The position numbers and the translations under genes are program-made. Of a DNA stretch of 64,000 nt, positions 44,790-57,756 are shown piece by piece; within the stretch, counting starts at the first letter, position 1; each line of letters starts with the position of its first letter. The DNA lies in NCBI GenBank assembly GCA_029961685.1, contig JARWKL010000010.1, positions 2,914,001 through 2,978,000 on the forward strand, in the 5' to 3' direction. This DNA comes from Aristolochia californica. Lineage: Eukaryota; Streptophyta; Magnoliopsida; Piperales; Aristolochiaceae. The notes beneath the pieces were generated by a model. The model worked only from the letters and a program-made list of their open reading frames with translations. It had not been told where the DNA came from and ran no database searches.

Positions 44790-45091
44790 TTGTCAACTTA
44801 CGCTGTCCTCTTGATAGCAACGGATCCATCTGCTTCCTTCTTCACCCTCCCTGACAGGATTCTCTGTCTGTTTTGAAAATAACCCCCATTAGAGGGGCAA
44901 CATCCTTTTCTGGGCTCAGAAACTCTCATCGCTGTCGTCCGGAGATGGGAAAAGCAGGAGATGCATTATTCGTACGGGAATAAGATCAGACACCACGGAC
45001 AAACCCATCGAATGCAACAATGGCTACGGAACAAATTCCTAATAAGAGCCTCCTTTCCAAACATCCCATAAATACTTAAAGGAGTCTGCTC

Positions 45092-45322
45092 GTGCGCCTT
45101 CATCTCCTCTTTCTGGCCGATTCTTTCTTCTTCCTGAACCAGTCCGGAAGGGAGGCTTGTGCTTTGTTTCTTACGGTATTGGCTTCACTTTACCAAGATA
45201 GAATATCTCAATTAGATAAAATGGAAAACGGTAGAAAAGCAACGGAGTTTAAATCCACATCTCCCCGAATATCTTCTAGGCTGAATGTTATATGCATGAG
45301 CCCACAAGACGACATCGATTAG
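45092..45322 (+). other. Unassigned open frame and spacer
   Basis: A 76-codon frame (MRLHLLFLADSFFFLNQ, ending SPQDDID) follows a TATAAAT-like word at about 45067. No family is recognised; it may be chance. Confidence 0.15.
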
Positions 45323-45518
45323 CTAATTTCTCCACGCTCACCACGCTGGAGTTAACCGAAACTATCGCTATTAATGTCTGAAGGCTCATTAGCGATACAA
45401 CGGTGATGGCAAATTCCAGTGAAGACAGCGGTGAGCAAGTTCCGACAACAAAGATACACGAGAACCAAGTTATACCATAGTGCCAACAAAATCAATTTAC
45501 CGGTTTGTATTCAAATAA

Positions 45519-45677
45519 CAGGCTGTGGAAGCGATCAAATACAGAGGTGACAAGTTTGTAGTTCCAGCAATGGCGAAGCAGACGCTGCCAACGAATCTTT
45601 CTCGAGAGATCATAGAGAAACATAGCAAGGAACTTTCGATGGCAACAATGGCAAAACATTTTGTTAAACGGAGACAT
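45519..45677 (+). other. Exon-like fragment cut by the copia insertion
   Basis: After an acceptor-like ATTCAAATAACAG, 53 codons stay open with balanced composition (AVEAIKYRGDKFVVPAMAKQ, LPTNLSREIIEKHSKELSMA) until the copia LTR at 45678. No family was recognised. It could be an exon of a gene disrupted by the element. Confidence 0.25.
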
Positions 45678-48600
45678 TGTTTCAAAAAATAATTTTTCGA
45701 TTTGTATTATTCTCCGTTTCGGAGTCTATTTATAATATATTACATACTAATTTTAAGATCAATTTAGATCATAAAATCAAGGAACAAAATTACAGAATCA
45801 AAGAAACAATACGTTTCCTACAATCACGCTAATTTTACAGTTCATTACAGGTTTGCAAATACTCCCCCTCAAGTTGGTGTATAGATATCGGTCATGCCCT
45901 ACTTGTCAATTATACCATGAAATGCCTTCCTTGATACTGCCTTCGTGAGCATATTAGCCAGCTGACTCTCAGATTGAATAAAGGGAAATTGTATAATCTT
46001 TGCATCAAGGTTCTCTTTGATGAAATAACGATCAACTTCAACATGTTTAATGCAATCATGTTTAAATGGATTTTGTGCAATTGTGATGGCTGCCTTGTTA
46101 TCATAGTGGAGATTCATAGGTTTGGAGTATTCAATCCCTAAATCCCTCAATATATTCCTTATCCATAACAACTCACATACACCATGAGTCATGCCTCAAA
46201 ATTCAGCTTCAACGATTGATCTTGATACTACCTTATGTTTTTTGCTTTTCCAAGTGACAAAATTCTCTTCCACAAAAGTAAAGTAATCCGACGTGGATCT
46301 TCTGGTTGTCTGATCACCCAATCAAAATCTGTATATCTTTCAATATTAGATGTACCATTTTTTGAGAATAACAAACCTTTCCTGGAGCACTCTTTAGGTA
46401 TTTTAAGATCCGATAGACTGCTTCCATATGTTCTTCACTTGGTGCATGCATGAACTGACTTACAACGGTCACTGCATATGCTACATCAGACCTTGTATTT
46501 AATAGATAGATTAATCTTCCAACTAATCGCTGATAATGCCCTTTGTCTACAGGGGTTTGATCTGGGAGAATTCCGAGCTTATGATTAATTTCCATGGGCA
46601 TCTCTATTGGTTTATAATTAAGCATTCCGGTTTCGGCTAGAAGATCCAACACATATTTTCGTTGTGAAAGGAAGATTCAATGTTTCGATCTCGCAACCTC
46701 GATTCCCAAAAAATATTTTAGTTGTCCAAGACCCTTCATTTCGAATTTCGTGGCTAAATACTCTTATAAAGCTTGCATTTCACATGGGTCATCTCCTGTC
46801 ACGACCATATCATCAACATATATAATTAAAATTATTACTTTTCCTTCTTTGTGATTTATAAACAAAGTATGATCTGAGTTACTTTGCTTATAGCCAAACT
46901 CCTTCATTGTAGCCGAGAATCTCCCAAACCATACTCTAGGTGACTATTTCAGCCTGTACAATGACTTCTTCAATTTACGGACTTTACCTTAACATAAAGA
47001 ACCACTTTTAACTCCAGGTGGTAGCTCCATGTAGACTTCTTCTTCTAAGTCTCCATTGAGAAATGCATTTTTAACATCAAATTGTTGCAATGGCCAGTTT
47101 CGATTTGCTGCTATAGATATAAGAATACGAATTGTATTGATCTTAGCTATTGGTGCAAAAGTATCCTGATAGTATATCCCATACCTTTGCGTATATCCCG
47201 TTGCAACTAGTCGAGCTTTATATCTGTCAATACTTCCATCCGGTTTGAGTTTCACTGTGAACACTCATCGACATCCAATTGTCTTCACTCCTTTAGGTTG
47301 TGAAACAAGTTCCCACTTGGCATTCTTTTGTAGAGCCTCCATCTCTTTGTTTATCGCCTTTTTCCATTTTGGATCAGCTAATGCATCCTGCACATTACTA
47401 GGAATAGAAACCCTGGATAATTGATCAACAGTAAATGCATACGATTTAGTCCACCTATGGGAGGACACATAGTTGTTGATTGAGTATTTGGTCTTGGCTT
47501 CAGGATCAAGTTCATACTATTTCTTTGGAACTCCCCTAGTCGATCTTTGTGGATATTTAGGAGTTATATTTTCTATAAGAACACATGTTTCAATAAATTC
47601 ATCAAACACATAATTCATATTTACCTGAGGAGGAACATTCTGGGTTGATTATTCAGTTGATTGTGCATACGGAGGCAACTTTGAGGATTCTTCAAGAGCA
47701 ATTAATGATTCACTCTCGACTTCATGGTTGGGAGCACAGTCCTCCTGCACATTATGACAACGTGGTTGGTTAAAAAAATTCATTCACCGCTTCTAACTCA
47801 ACACCTCCACTATTCTCTTGTTGATTAAACAATTCATTCACCGCTTCTAACTCAATAAACACAACCCCTCCGCTATTCTCTTCACTTGAGCTCTCCCCCT
47901 GAAGAGAATTCCGAGAGACTCCCCCTGAGTAAAAAGGTTTTAATTCATAGAAAGAGACAATTAGAGTTACATGGAGCTTTCGAGTGTGTGGATCATAACA
48001 CCAATATCCTTTTTGAAAATCAAAATAGCCAACAAAAAGACATCTTTTGGCACATGAATCAAGTTTATTTCACAAGACTTTTAGGATATGAACATATACA
48101 GTACACTCAAAAACATGGGGTTCAAGATTCCGAAGAAGGGGAATGGAAATGAGGAAGTGCAATTTTTGTTGAGGAATTTGAAAGTCTATAACTCGAGAAG
48201 GTGTTCAATTGATAAGGTAGGCAACAGACTTGACAACTTCGCCCCAATAAAACCAAGGCATGTTCATGCCAAAGAGAGAGGCATGCACTACTACCAAACG
48301 TTGTCTATTCTTCCTCTCTATCAATCCATTTTGTTGGGGAGTATAGGTGCATGAGGTCTGATGACGAATTCCATGATTGTCCAGAAAATTACCAAGAGAA
48401 GCATCGACAAACTCAGTAACACTGTCAGATTGCTCTTAGCCAGTTCACAAGTGTCACAATGAAAATCCAAATTATCCAAACCTGAAAAAAGTTCTGGTCG
48501 CAATTTCTTAAGATAACCTAAGGAAAGATGATCGAGTCTTTGGTGCCATAACCATATAGTTGCTTGAGCACTATCTTCACTACTAACTTGATTTGCCTGA

Positions 48601-50097
48601 CTGATTTTTTATCCCCCATTCTATGTTAACTTCAAATAGTAGAGTTTTCCCCGTCTAACACCATAACCAAGAATCCTTTGGATTAGAATGTCTTGAAAGA
48701 CACAAAATGAAGGCCAGAAAGTTATAGTACAAGCAAGAGTTGAAGTAATTTGGCTAACAGACAACAAATTATATTCAAGAGATGGAACAACAAGGACAAT
48801 ATCTCATGTAAGATTATTTGACAAGACAACTGATCCTTCCCCAGTAATAAGAGAGGTACTACCATTGGCGGTGGAAATAACGGATCGAGGAGAAGGTAGG
48901 ACAAATTTTAACTGACTGGAATCCCTTGTCATGTGATTGGATGCACCTGTATATATAATCCAAGTTCTATTATTAGAATATGCAGAGAATATTGATGCTT
49001 TACCGATAGTACCTGGATGGGTAACATTCGCCATTGGCAGCAGCTTTTCGCCAACAATCTTTTTTCGATGATTTTTTACGAAATCCAACCACTCTGGATA
49101 AACAATAATCATGTAATAACACTGTTGAGAATAACCTTTTTCCCCGCAGTGAGAGCATACCTGATTATTAGCTTTTCCAGAGTTTGGACGATAGCTCCCC
49201 ATTGTCTGTCTCTGGGTTGATTCGGATTTTGGGTCCAGTTCAGTTTGGTAGTCAAGTTCGGCCTGGTTCGTTCTGATCCGGTTCGGTTCGGGTCCGATTT
49301 GGATCTGCTAGGTTGATCCGCAAACAAATAAAGGAACGGTGTTCCTAAGTTAACAAAAAAAAAATTAAACGGAGGATCACCTTCGCCTTCTCCGTCAACG
49401 AAGCAGCGGTTTGTCGGTGATCAAGAGTCCTGCTGGATTTCGGCGGCGGTTCATCGGCTTTTGGGAGTCTCGCTGGATTTCAGGTGGTGGTGGCTCGGTT
49501 TTACGGCGACGAACAAAGGACTTCTTTGGCTACGACAAGGCATCTTCGGTGACGATAGAGCGTCTTCGGCGATGACAGAGTGTCTTCGGCGATGGTGACG
49601 GTGCATCGACAACTTAGACAGCGGCGTTTTTCAACTATGGGACAGAGCCGCGGAAACCTTCGGGCCACTGAGTCACAAAAAAAAGAGTTCGTCGGCTTTC
49701 TTCGGACATGGTAGTGATCGACAACGATAACAGGTTGTTGGCTCTGGTCATCTGCGGTCGTCGGCGACGAGATTTTGGCTATGAGACCGCCGGGCTACTG
49801 AGTTCCAGAAAACAGAGTTCTGCAACTTCCTTCGGCCATGATTTTTTTTTTTTTTTTTGCTACCTCCTTCGGTGACGGGAAGGAGAAGAGAATTCTCCTG
49901 CTATGATACCATGTTAAACCGAGACACTGTTTCAAAAAATAATTTTTCGACGACTTGTATTATTTTCCATTTTGGAGGCTATTTATAATACATTATATGC
50001 TGATTTTAGGATCAATTTAGATCCTAAAATCAAGGAACAAAATTACAAATGCAAGGAAACAAAAACTACTAATTTTACAGTTCATTACAGGTTTGCA
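45678..50097 (-). mobile_element. Degenerate LTR-to-LTR Ty1/copia element with short LTRs
   Basis: On the minus strand the 5' LTR is 49928-50097 (170 bp) and the 3' LTR 45678-45857 (180 bp), both starting TGCAAACCTGTAATGAACTG and ending TTTGAAACA. The flanks GACAT and GACAC match at 4 of 5. Primer site TGGTATCATAGCA at 49900-49912; purine tract TTGAGGGGGAGT before the 3' LTR. In order: zinc knuckle CSHCGEKGYSQQC, protease WIIYTGASNHMT, GAG-pre-integrase FHCDTCELAKS, RT ([20 protein letters not shown], 46989-47264) and RNase H (LHYDNKAAITIAQNP, 45899-46192). Many stops and frameshifts. The 5' internal leader (49380-49900) is GC-rich with repeated CATCGCCGAAGAC. Confidence 0.93.
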
Positions 50098-50140
50098 GAC
50101 ACATTCAAAGGAATCCATTTCTATTGGAGTGGAGTTCGTG

Positions 50141-50350
50141 ATGGACAAAATGAATGAAAAGCTCCATGACCATGATTCTTCCTCTTCCTCTTCCTCATGG
50201 AGGAACAAGAAAATTTCCACTGGCGTGCTTGGTGGAGCCACCGTGATCTGGGTTCTCTTTGAGATGCTTGAGAACCACCTACTTATGGACTTGCTGGTAC
50301 TGATTGAGTCAGGCCGAGTTAAGAAGAGCTATAAACCGGCGTTTCTATAG
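50141..50350 (+). pseudogene. Reticulon-like (RTNLB) fragment
   Basis: [19 protein letters not shown] is the acidic/Ser N-terminus of plant reticulons, followed at once by [20 protein letters not shown] and FEMLENHLL, the start of the reticulon homology domain. Family members have about 40 residues between these parts (PVHKVLGGGKPAD region); they are missing here. The frame then turns into [16 protein letters not shown] and stops; the second hydrophobic hairpin is absent. Reticulons shape tubular ER. This copy looks like a truncated fragment, 44 bp from the copia LTR. A donor CTG|GTACTG at about 50298 cannot be excluded. Confidence 0.7.
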
Positions 50351-51095
50351 AGATCAACTTGGAAGAAAAAAAAACTTCACCTCCTGCTTCTCTTACAACA
50401 ACGTCTAAACTAATAAAAAAAGATTTAAGAACCCACAATATGGGTAGAGCAACTCAGAATGAACAGTAGAGACAACAAGATAGGAACCGACTCGAGAGAC
50501 AAATCTTCCCAACTGAAAAACCAGCATTAACTCAGATGAATAACAGTAATAATCTGAGTAGATAGCAAGATTGGAATTCTAACGAAGCGGAGAAAAAAGA
50601 AAATTCATGGATCAACTATCTGAAAAAAAAATTCACGTTGAGAAAATGAAGAATGAAAAAATAAGGAGACGACATGGAGGCACACACCCAATATAAAAAA
50701 CTGGGAATTCTAAAAAATCATAGCTACGAATCCTGAAAATCAAAGTTCATGGATAAAAGGAGAGACAACATACTGGGAGAAAACAGGAGGAAGAAAGAAG
50801 TTATGGATCTGTATCCTAACCCTGCCCCTGAGGCTCAATTTATAGATTGATAAAGTCACAATATTACTTAAACTAATTACATCAATGTCATCTTTATGAG
50901 AAACTCCTTATTTATCATAATGCCATCATTGTGTGGGCCTATGGGTCTTCTCCTTTGTTTGTGGGCCTTGAGCCCATCTTCCACCTCTCTTGGATGCGTG
51001 GGCCTTCCTTGGTCTTATGGGCTTGAACCCATCATTCACACACTTGATCTTGTGGGTCTTCCTTGGTCGTATAGGTTTGGGCCCATCTTCCAACA
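50351..51095 (-). repeat. Candidate LTR (TGTTGGAAGATGGGCCC start)
   Basis: Read on the minus strand from 51095, TGTTGGAAGATGGGCCC and repeated GGCCCA/AAGACC words look like a plant copia LTR start, followed by a typical promoter-like region. The other end was not found, so the extent is uncertain. Confidence 0.4.
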
Positions 51096-51109
51096 CCCTC
51101 ACACTACAA

Positions 51110-53375
51110 ACTTTTATCTTGAAAACTTTTACCAAAAGTGTTTTACAAAGAAAGAGAGAGAGTCTTACTTTTAAAAAACCTTCAATCTCTTTCAATCATC
51201 CTTGCATTCATCATAGTACAAACTCTTTGATCTATTCACAACATGCTACAGACGTGGAGGCGGCTTGAATCTCTCAAGGAGAAGCTTCTCTTCAAGTATG
51301 AGTGTATTTTCCCTTTTTTTATGAAATTGTGAAAATTTCATCTAGAACCTGTTAATCAAGATAAAAATGCCTAGCAAGAGCTAGAATCTAGGATCAATCT
51401 TATGGGGAGATTGGCTTGTCTAAAATCGTGTATTGAGTTACACATGGCTAAAGAATGGAATCTCTTTTGTAATTTTCCAGCTATTAGAGCGTAATAGTAG
51501 AATTTTCCTAAGCATGGGTTCTTGGGTGGTGACTACCACTAGGGGAACATCAATAACAAAAAAAAAAAAAAAGAAGGTTGTCCCTATGGTGTGTGCATAT
51601 TGTGCTATTTATGTTGAATTGCTTTTGTGCATGATATTTTAATTACACACACAAGTTGTTTTTAATTTGAATATCTCAATTCCCCTCCTCCACCCCCCCC
51701 CCCCCCCCTAAGAAGCCTCATGGGCCAATAATTAGTATCAATGTAGGCCAAGAACTTAATTGAACTCAAAATCTCCTTAATTTTGAAAACGATAAATGAC
51801 ATCTCAAGGTAAATTGCTCCTTCCTGAAGGACAATCTGCCAACCGTCCACCTTTATTCAATGAAACATTTGGCATATAACCAAGAATGACCCCTTTGAGC
51901 CCAAAAAGGTTGAAAATGGTATCTCGGTTGCAAAGGAATTTAGTGAGCTAACTAGGGAAGACAAGGAACAACTCAATACAAACTCCAAGGCTATAAACTT
52001 CTTGTTATGTGCCTTAGGACCAAACAACTTCAATAGGGTCTCCACACATAAGACAACTAAGGAAATTGAGAAAAAACATGATGCCACACATGAAGGAACT
52101 ACTAGAGTAAAAGACTCTAGAATCAGTCTTTTGATAGCACAATATGATGAATTCAAAATAAAATCAGGTGAGTCAATTGCTGAGATGAACTCAAGGTTTG
52201 CTATATAATAAATGAGTTGAATATCTTAGAAGAAGAGATTTCCTTATATAGGCAGAACGATAAACTTCTCAAGGCACTTCCAAGGTCATGGGACATGAGG
52301 GATACAACCATTCATGAGAATGCTAACTTTAGAACTATGAGTTCGGAAGAGCAAAACATGTCCTAAAAGTAGTCCTAGTGATGAGAGTTTAGATGAAGTA
52401 AGTTTCATCACTAGACATCTTCAAAAAGTTTATAAGAAGAAGAACAACTTCAAAAAAGGCCTATTTAGAATTCAAAATGACAAATCTCAAAAGAAAACTG
52501 ATGTTTGTTTTGAGTGCGGTAAACCAGAACATAGAAGGAACAAATATCCTAAGTTAGAAGAAAGAGCCTCACCCTCAAGAAAAGATCCCAAGAAAAAGAA
52601 AAAAAAGTTTTGATCTTAGCTTGGAAAGCAATGGAAAAAGAGTCTAGCCACTCGAAAGAAAAAGAAAGTGACATTGGACTCATGCTTTTGAAGACAATGA
52701 TAATGAGTCTGCAACTTCTGAAGAGGTAAGTGACTAGGACTATGAACATGAAGTTGAATTACTTTTTGAAAAATCCATTCATAGTCAAAATGACAAAGAA
52801 AAATACAATGCTCAACTATACAAGATTGGAAAGCTCAAGGAAGAGCTAATTGTCTTGAAGGAGGAAAAGGAAAGCCACATAACTAGTGCCTCGAGACAGA
52901 GTGGATCGATAGACAAGCTATCATGTGATAGACTTGCTTTTTTGAACAAGAGCTTTGATTTTGCCAATTGAAAAATTGACAAAAAAAGCACAAGTGTAGT
53001 TGCCAGTTATTTCGAAATATGTTTGTCTCTTGGTTTTCCAAGAAAAAATATTTTGTTGCACTATCCACTACCGAAGGTGAATACATAGCATGTGGAAGTT
53101 GTTGTGCCCAACTTCGTTGGATGAAATAGCAGTTAGACAATTACGGCTTCGAACAAAAACAAAACTAGTCCCTTGTGGACAACATGAGCGCCACAAGTCC
53201 AAGTAAGAAACCGGTTCACCACTCTCGATCAAAACACATAGAATTTAGACATCATTATATTATCCCCACTGAAAATCAATTAGCGGATATTTTTACCAAG
53301 CCAATTGGATTTGACCATTTCTCTAAACTTCGAGGAGAACTAGGCATGAACAACCCACCTTGATTCACTTAGGCT
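51110..53375 (+). mobile_element. Second copy of the long-LTR copia family, deleted
   Basis: 51300-51700 matches the LTR end at 26960-27306 (for example AGGGGAACATCAATAACAAAA against AGGGGAACATCGATAACAAAA). A decayed primer site (TTAGTATCAATG, about 51732) and gag (LLPEGQSANRPPLFN, CALGPNNFNRVSTHKTTKEI) follow. The zinc knuckle reads CFECGKPEHRRNKYP with the last Cys changed to Tyr. Pol is deleted, then RNase H resumes at about 53020 (YFVALSTTEGEYIACGSCCA, HHSRSKHIEFRHHYI, NQLADIFTKPIG). TGATCGATCA-type palindromes occur downstream at 53475-53550, as in the first copy's LTR. Confidence 0.85.
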
Positions 53376-53772
53376 GAAAATTTTGAGCTTAAAGAACACA
53401 TCCCATTATTGTAATGCCAATGAAGTGAAGTGAAAATCAAAAGATTACATTTCAATGACTCTGCTATGGTCATTGATCGACCAATGCTTATTGGTTGATC
53501 GATCAACTTAAGTGATTGATTGATCAATCAAAATAGAACGATCAACCATTCATGGTGCAAATAGAGAAGATAAAGAGTCAAATTCAAATTTTAAACTCAT
53601 CCTTCATCTCAAATCATTTCAAAACTCCTTCGAATGATTTTCCAGAGCTCTAGTGACCCCTCCCTTTTTTTCTTTTCCCTCTCCCTTTTCTTCTGCTCCC
53701 CCTCTCCTCTCCTTTCCTTTTTCTCAAGAACAAATTATACTTGATTCATTGTCTAATTTTTATGAGCTTTAG
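53376..53772. other. Palindrome-bearing 3' part of the copia copy and spacer
   Basis: Contains TTGATCGACCAA, TTGATCGATCAA and TTGATCAATCAA at 53475-53550, then a pyrimidine-rich tract (53660-53725) ahead of the Harbinger ORF. Confidence 0.5.
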
Positions 53773-54769
53773 ATGGTTGGAAGGAGGAAAGGTAAAGACA
53801 TTATAGACAAAACTTCAAAGAGAACGTATAACTCATGGACGTATGAGGAAGGTAGTAAAATGCTTGATTTGCTCATTGAGCAAGTCAATTTGGGTAACAA
53901 ATTACCCAATGGAATTTGGAAACATGAAGTTTTCAATGATTGTGTGAATATGTTTAATTTGGACACAATAAACCAAAAGATGAATGAATAGATGAAAAAC
54001 CGCAGGTGGACTTGGAAAAAAACCTATCATATCGTGGCAACTTGCCTCAACACTAGTGGCTTTGGGTAGAATCCAACAACGCAGAAAGTCACTGCAAGTA
54101 AGACAGTGTGGCAAGATTACATAAAGGTTTGTAAATGTAACATAGAATGTTATGTTTCTTGCATTATTAATCAGGATTTTAAGTTTTTTAAGCAATAAAT
54201 TTTTATGTAGGAGCAAAGAGAAGCCGATAAGTATAGGCGGGAAGGTTGTCCACTCTATGACAAATTAGCTATAGTTGTTGGAAATTCTATTGCCATGGGG
54301 ACAACAAGTCAAACAAGCATTGAGTAAGAAGAAAACCTTCCTAATATTGCAGAAAGGGTCAATGGTTGATGACATAGATGAAGATAATGCAATTAGGGAG
54401 ATCCCAATGCCTAATGGTATAGAGTCTCCAAATGAGGCTCCTCCGAGAAGCAAATCACCCAAAATTGTTGGGAATAGAATTTCTGCTACTCAGTGTAGGA
54501 AGAGATCCCAACCATTTGCTGACAATGCTAAAATGGTCGTTGATGTCATTAACAATATGTCATCATCCCTTTCGTGGATCATTAGTCCCATACATACCGA
54601 TACAAAACTTCCATGGTTCGAAGTTGTGGAGGCAATACCTAACTTGCTCAGAGAAGTCCAATTTCATGCCCCACAGTTGCTTGACACCAAAGATAAGAAG
54701 AATATGTTTGTCAAGATGACACAAGAAGATCAGTATGATTGGCTGATATGTAACTTCAATGAAATGTAA
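53773..54769 (+). pseudogene. Harbinger Myb/SANT-like accessory protein, broken
   Basis: MVGRRKGKDIIDKTSKRTYN-SWTYEEGSKMLDLLIEQVNLGN is the Myb/SANT-like DNA-binding domain (PF12776 type) that accompanies PIF/Harbinger transposases. A TAG at 53989 follows NQKMNE, after which RRWTWKKTYHIVATCLNTSGFG continues in frame. An intron-like break (GTTTGTAAATG to TATGTAG) lies at about 54127-54211, before EQREADKYRREGCPLYDKLA. A frameshift then leads into the 164-codon open frame starting 54275, ending at 54769. The product would help the transposase bind element ends. Confidence 0.75.
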
Positions 54770-55213
54770 TAAACTTACACATAGTTGTTAACAGTTTTAA
54801 CCTAAATTTACAAGACACGTTTGATTTTGTATGAATGACGTTGATTAATAAGTATTTGTGGTAAACAGTGAATGTGTTTGTGTTTAATATGTGGAGTGGT
54901 TAACCGTTGACGTGAATGTGGGTAGAAATTGAATATGTTTTTTGTATGAAAAAATAGTTAAAAATTATTTATTGATATGATTTAATGTTTGTGTTCAATA
55001 CGTAGATGTTGAGACTTCTTTAATGGTACAGGTTGTGTTAACTTGTTCAGACATAGATGATCATTAGTGTTTGAACCATATTTTCATTATTGAATGTCTA
55101 GTATTTCAGGTACCCATGGATAATCTACCAGATATGAAAAAAAATGTATTTGTATTACAACTTACACTGTTGTACTTGCCCTTGTGAGTATATACTTAAA
55201 TGATCATAATAGG

Positions 55214-55579
55214 TGAGTACAACGTTCTTATGGTACGGGTGGTACATTTGGGGTTTTAAAAGCTCGTTTCAAAATATTAAAAGATGTTCCTCCTTTTGAT
55301 TTTGATGTCCAGGTAAAAATTGTGATTGCTTGCTTTATATTGCATAATTATATATGCATGGAGGATTACATAAATTTATTTGAAGATGAAGAACATGATT
55401 CAAGTGATGATTCTGGTGGAGAACATTGTCAAGATAACAATGCAAATGAAGATGGAGATAGTGATTGTAGTGATGATTTTGAGGATGATGTAAACACTCA
55501 GAGGGAGTCTACAGTACAATTTGCAAGAGCATCGTATCTTCGAGATGTATTAACAATTCAGATGTGGCAAAATTATTGA
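55214..55579 (+). pseudogene. Harbinger transposase C-terminal fragment (DDE_4 family)
   Basis: The frame reads FGVLKARFKILKDVPPFDF-VQVKIVIACFILHNYI, the conserved tail of PIF/Harbinger transposases after the last catalytic residue, and then an acidic EDEEHDSSDD stretch and ASYLRDVLTIQMWQNY-stop. The N-terminal catalytic part is missing between 54770 and 55213, so the element cannot move by itself. Confidence 0.8.
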
Positions 55580-56257
55580 CTATTATTTTTTAATAAAATT
55601 AAATATTTTTGGTTGTATTTTGTATGTACAATTGTAGGTTTTTTATATTAAATATTAGATTGAGTTATATTTTTTTTTATTATTATTATTACGTTGTTTA
55701 CATAGTACATTAGATAATGAATAGTTTAAGAGTGAGAAGTTAAACAATTTTAAAATAATAATTGGATTAATTTTTTTATATTATAAGAGTAAGCATTTGT
55801 GTAATTATTTTACTTTTTTATATATTTAGTTAATAAATTAATATTATTTTAATATTACTAATAGACCAACTTTATATAATAAAATATCCTTTTTATATAA
55901 CTATTTCATATTTAGATATTAAAAAATTATAATTTGATTAAAATTATAAAATTAAGCATTTTTAGTTATTATATTTAATTAATTAAATAATATTAATTTA
56001 ATTTTCTAAAAGTTAGATTTATCAAAATATTTTATTAATAAATAATCTCTCTATACTTCACACCGCACTTTCCATTATATACGCTAATACAAATAAGTAT
56101 TTTACACTATACTTTACATAGAGTATACTAACACAAACAAATGTTTTACACTGCACTTTCTATTACGTAAATTAACACAAACAAGTGATTCACTTTTATT
56201 TTCACTAAGTAATTCACTTTCACTTTCACTTTTACTTTCCCCAGCACATACCCCCCC

Positions 56258-57722
56258 TAGATGCAATATCTGTCTTGATTGAGATCCTCCAAATAATCAC
56301 TTAAAAGGAAAATTTCAAGCTTATTCTTGTATTTGTTCATTACAAGAGCATTCGGTTGTGAGTTTTCCCAGCAGAAATGAAAGCAGTTTCTCATGTTCGA
56401 AAAAACCAGGGCAGAAAATTGGCCAGGTCACACCATAACAAGTGAATAAAAAGAAAAGTGGACTATGACGTGGCCATCTTTTTTGTGATGTGATGGAGGC
56501 ACCAAGAGTCAAAGTGTAAATGCATGGATTGGGTCCTCCAGTGTCACGTCCTTGAAAGTCCCATCTCTCCTCTTAAACGTTAATGGCTCCATTATCCCCT
56601 CGCAGTTTGCGTTGGCGTCTCTGCAGTTTCTGTCAAACCAGAAGATAAGTAGGGTGAGAAGGTGGAACTAAACATGGTAAAACGAAGGATGCTTGTTGCC
56701 ATTTACAACTCTCTGCATTTGCATTCAGAACCGTACCATCGGACGGTTTGATCATTTCTCTGGTTTTTATTATTCCCAAAATCGATCGTGATATCTGCTC
56801 TTTTTAAGTAAATAATGGCAGTCTCTACAGTTACCTTTCATGTTCCTGAGTAGTGAGTACGAGTCGCCTCGATATATACCATACTATTATTGGTTTGACA
56901 GCATCTGTTTCATTTCTTTGGAGTTGGGTGTCTGGTTTACACAGGGTTACCCACCGAAAACTGAAAGCTCGTAGTTACAGTTCTTCCTTCGAACGTTTAT
57001 CACTGGATCAAAGTAAAGTTGACGGGAGATGAATGGAGTCGACGGGCAAGATGAATGTAGTTCTTCGTCTCGTGGAGCCGCAGGCCCCAAGAGTTGAGCT
57101 TCTCTTGTCACATTGAAAGATACGTGAAATGTGATGAAGCGGCCACGGCCTGAGTGACGACAGATGAGCAGACTGAGCAGAGAGGTACGAAAGGTGAGGG
57201 TGGAAGAGATGAAAGGAGAGTGAGACAGCATTTTCCTCGTAAATCCTTGGCTTTCCGATGCATGGTAAAAAGAGGTAACTTTTCAAAAATAGTGGGCAAT
57301 AAACAGAGAAAAAAATAGAAATGAAAAAGGTTAGGGTTGTGTTCCCGACAAAGGGCCTTGGGATGCCCCAGTGTGCCCTGCAGACTCCAATAACCAATGT
57401 GTCTCTTCTTCTCTCTCCTTTCCCAATTATTTGTGCTCGGGTCGGACACCCTTGCCCATTCCCATTTTCTTTATTCTCAGTCCCACTCCACTCTCCGTTC
57501 TCTACTCTTTTTTTTTTTTTTTTAATCTTCACCTGATTAGTACAGAAAGAAAACCTAACAAACGCAGTTAAGAACAAACAGAGAGAGAATTTGGCATTCT
57601 CCGGCGATTACCTTTTACTTCCCTCGTCTATTTTTATAGTAACTTACCTTTCTCGTCTACATTATTGATTGTTGCAGGTATAGGGCTCGTATAAATCTGA
57701 GTAGTTCTTCAGGATCAGTCAC

Positions 57723-57756
<34 letters not shown>

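Larger units (their letters stand above)
53773..56257. mobile_element. Degraded PIF/Harbinger transposon
   Basis: Holds the Myb/SANT and transposase fragments. The right end (CCCCAGCACATACCCCCCC at 56239-56257, followed by TAG) and the subterminal repeats AACACAAACAAGTG and CACTTTC match, inverted, the left end of the element at 14898. No left terminus was found near 53.7 kb, so the left limit is only the first recognisable gene. Confidence 0.7.

Noticed and set aside
57008..57577. 189-codon minus-strand open frame
   Set aside because: Low-complexity Ser/Lys/Phe composition, no family, no splice or promoter support; lies in the EPFL upstream region.
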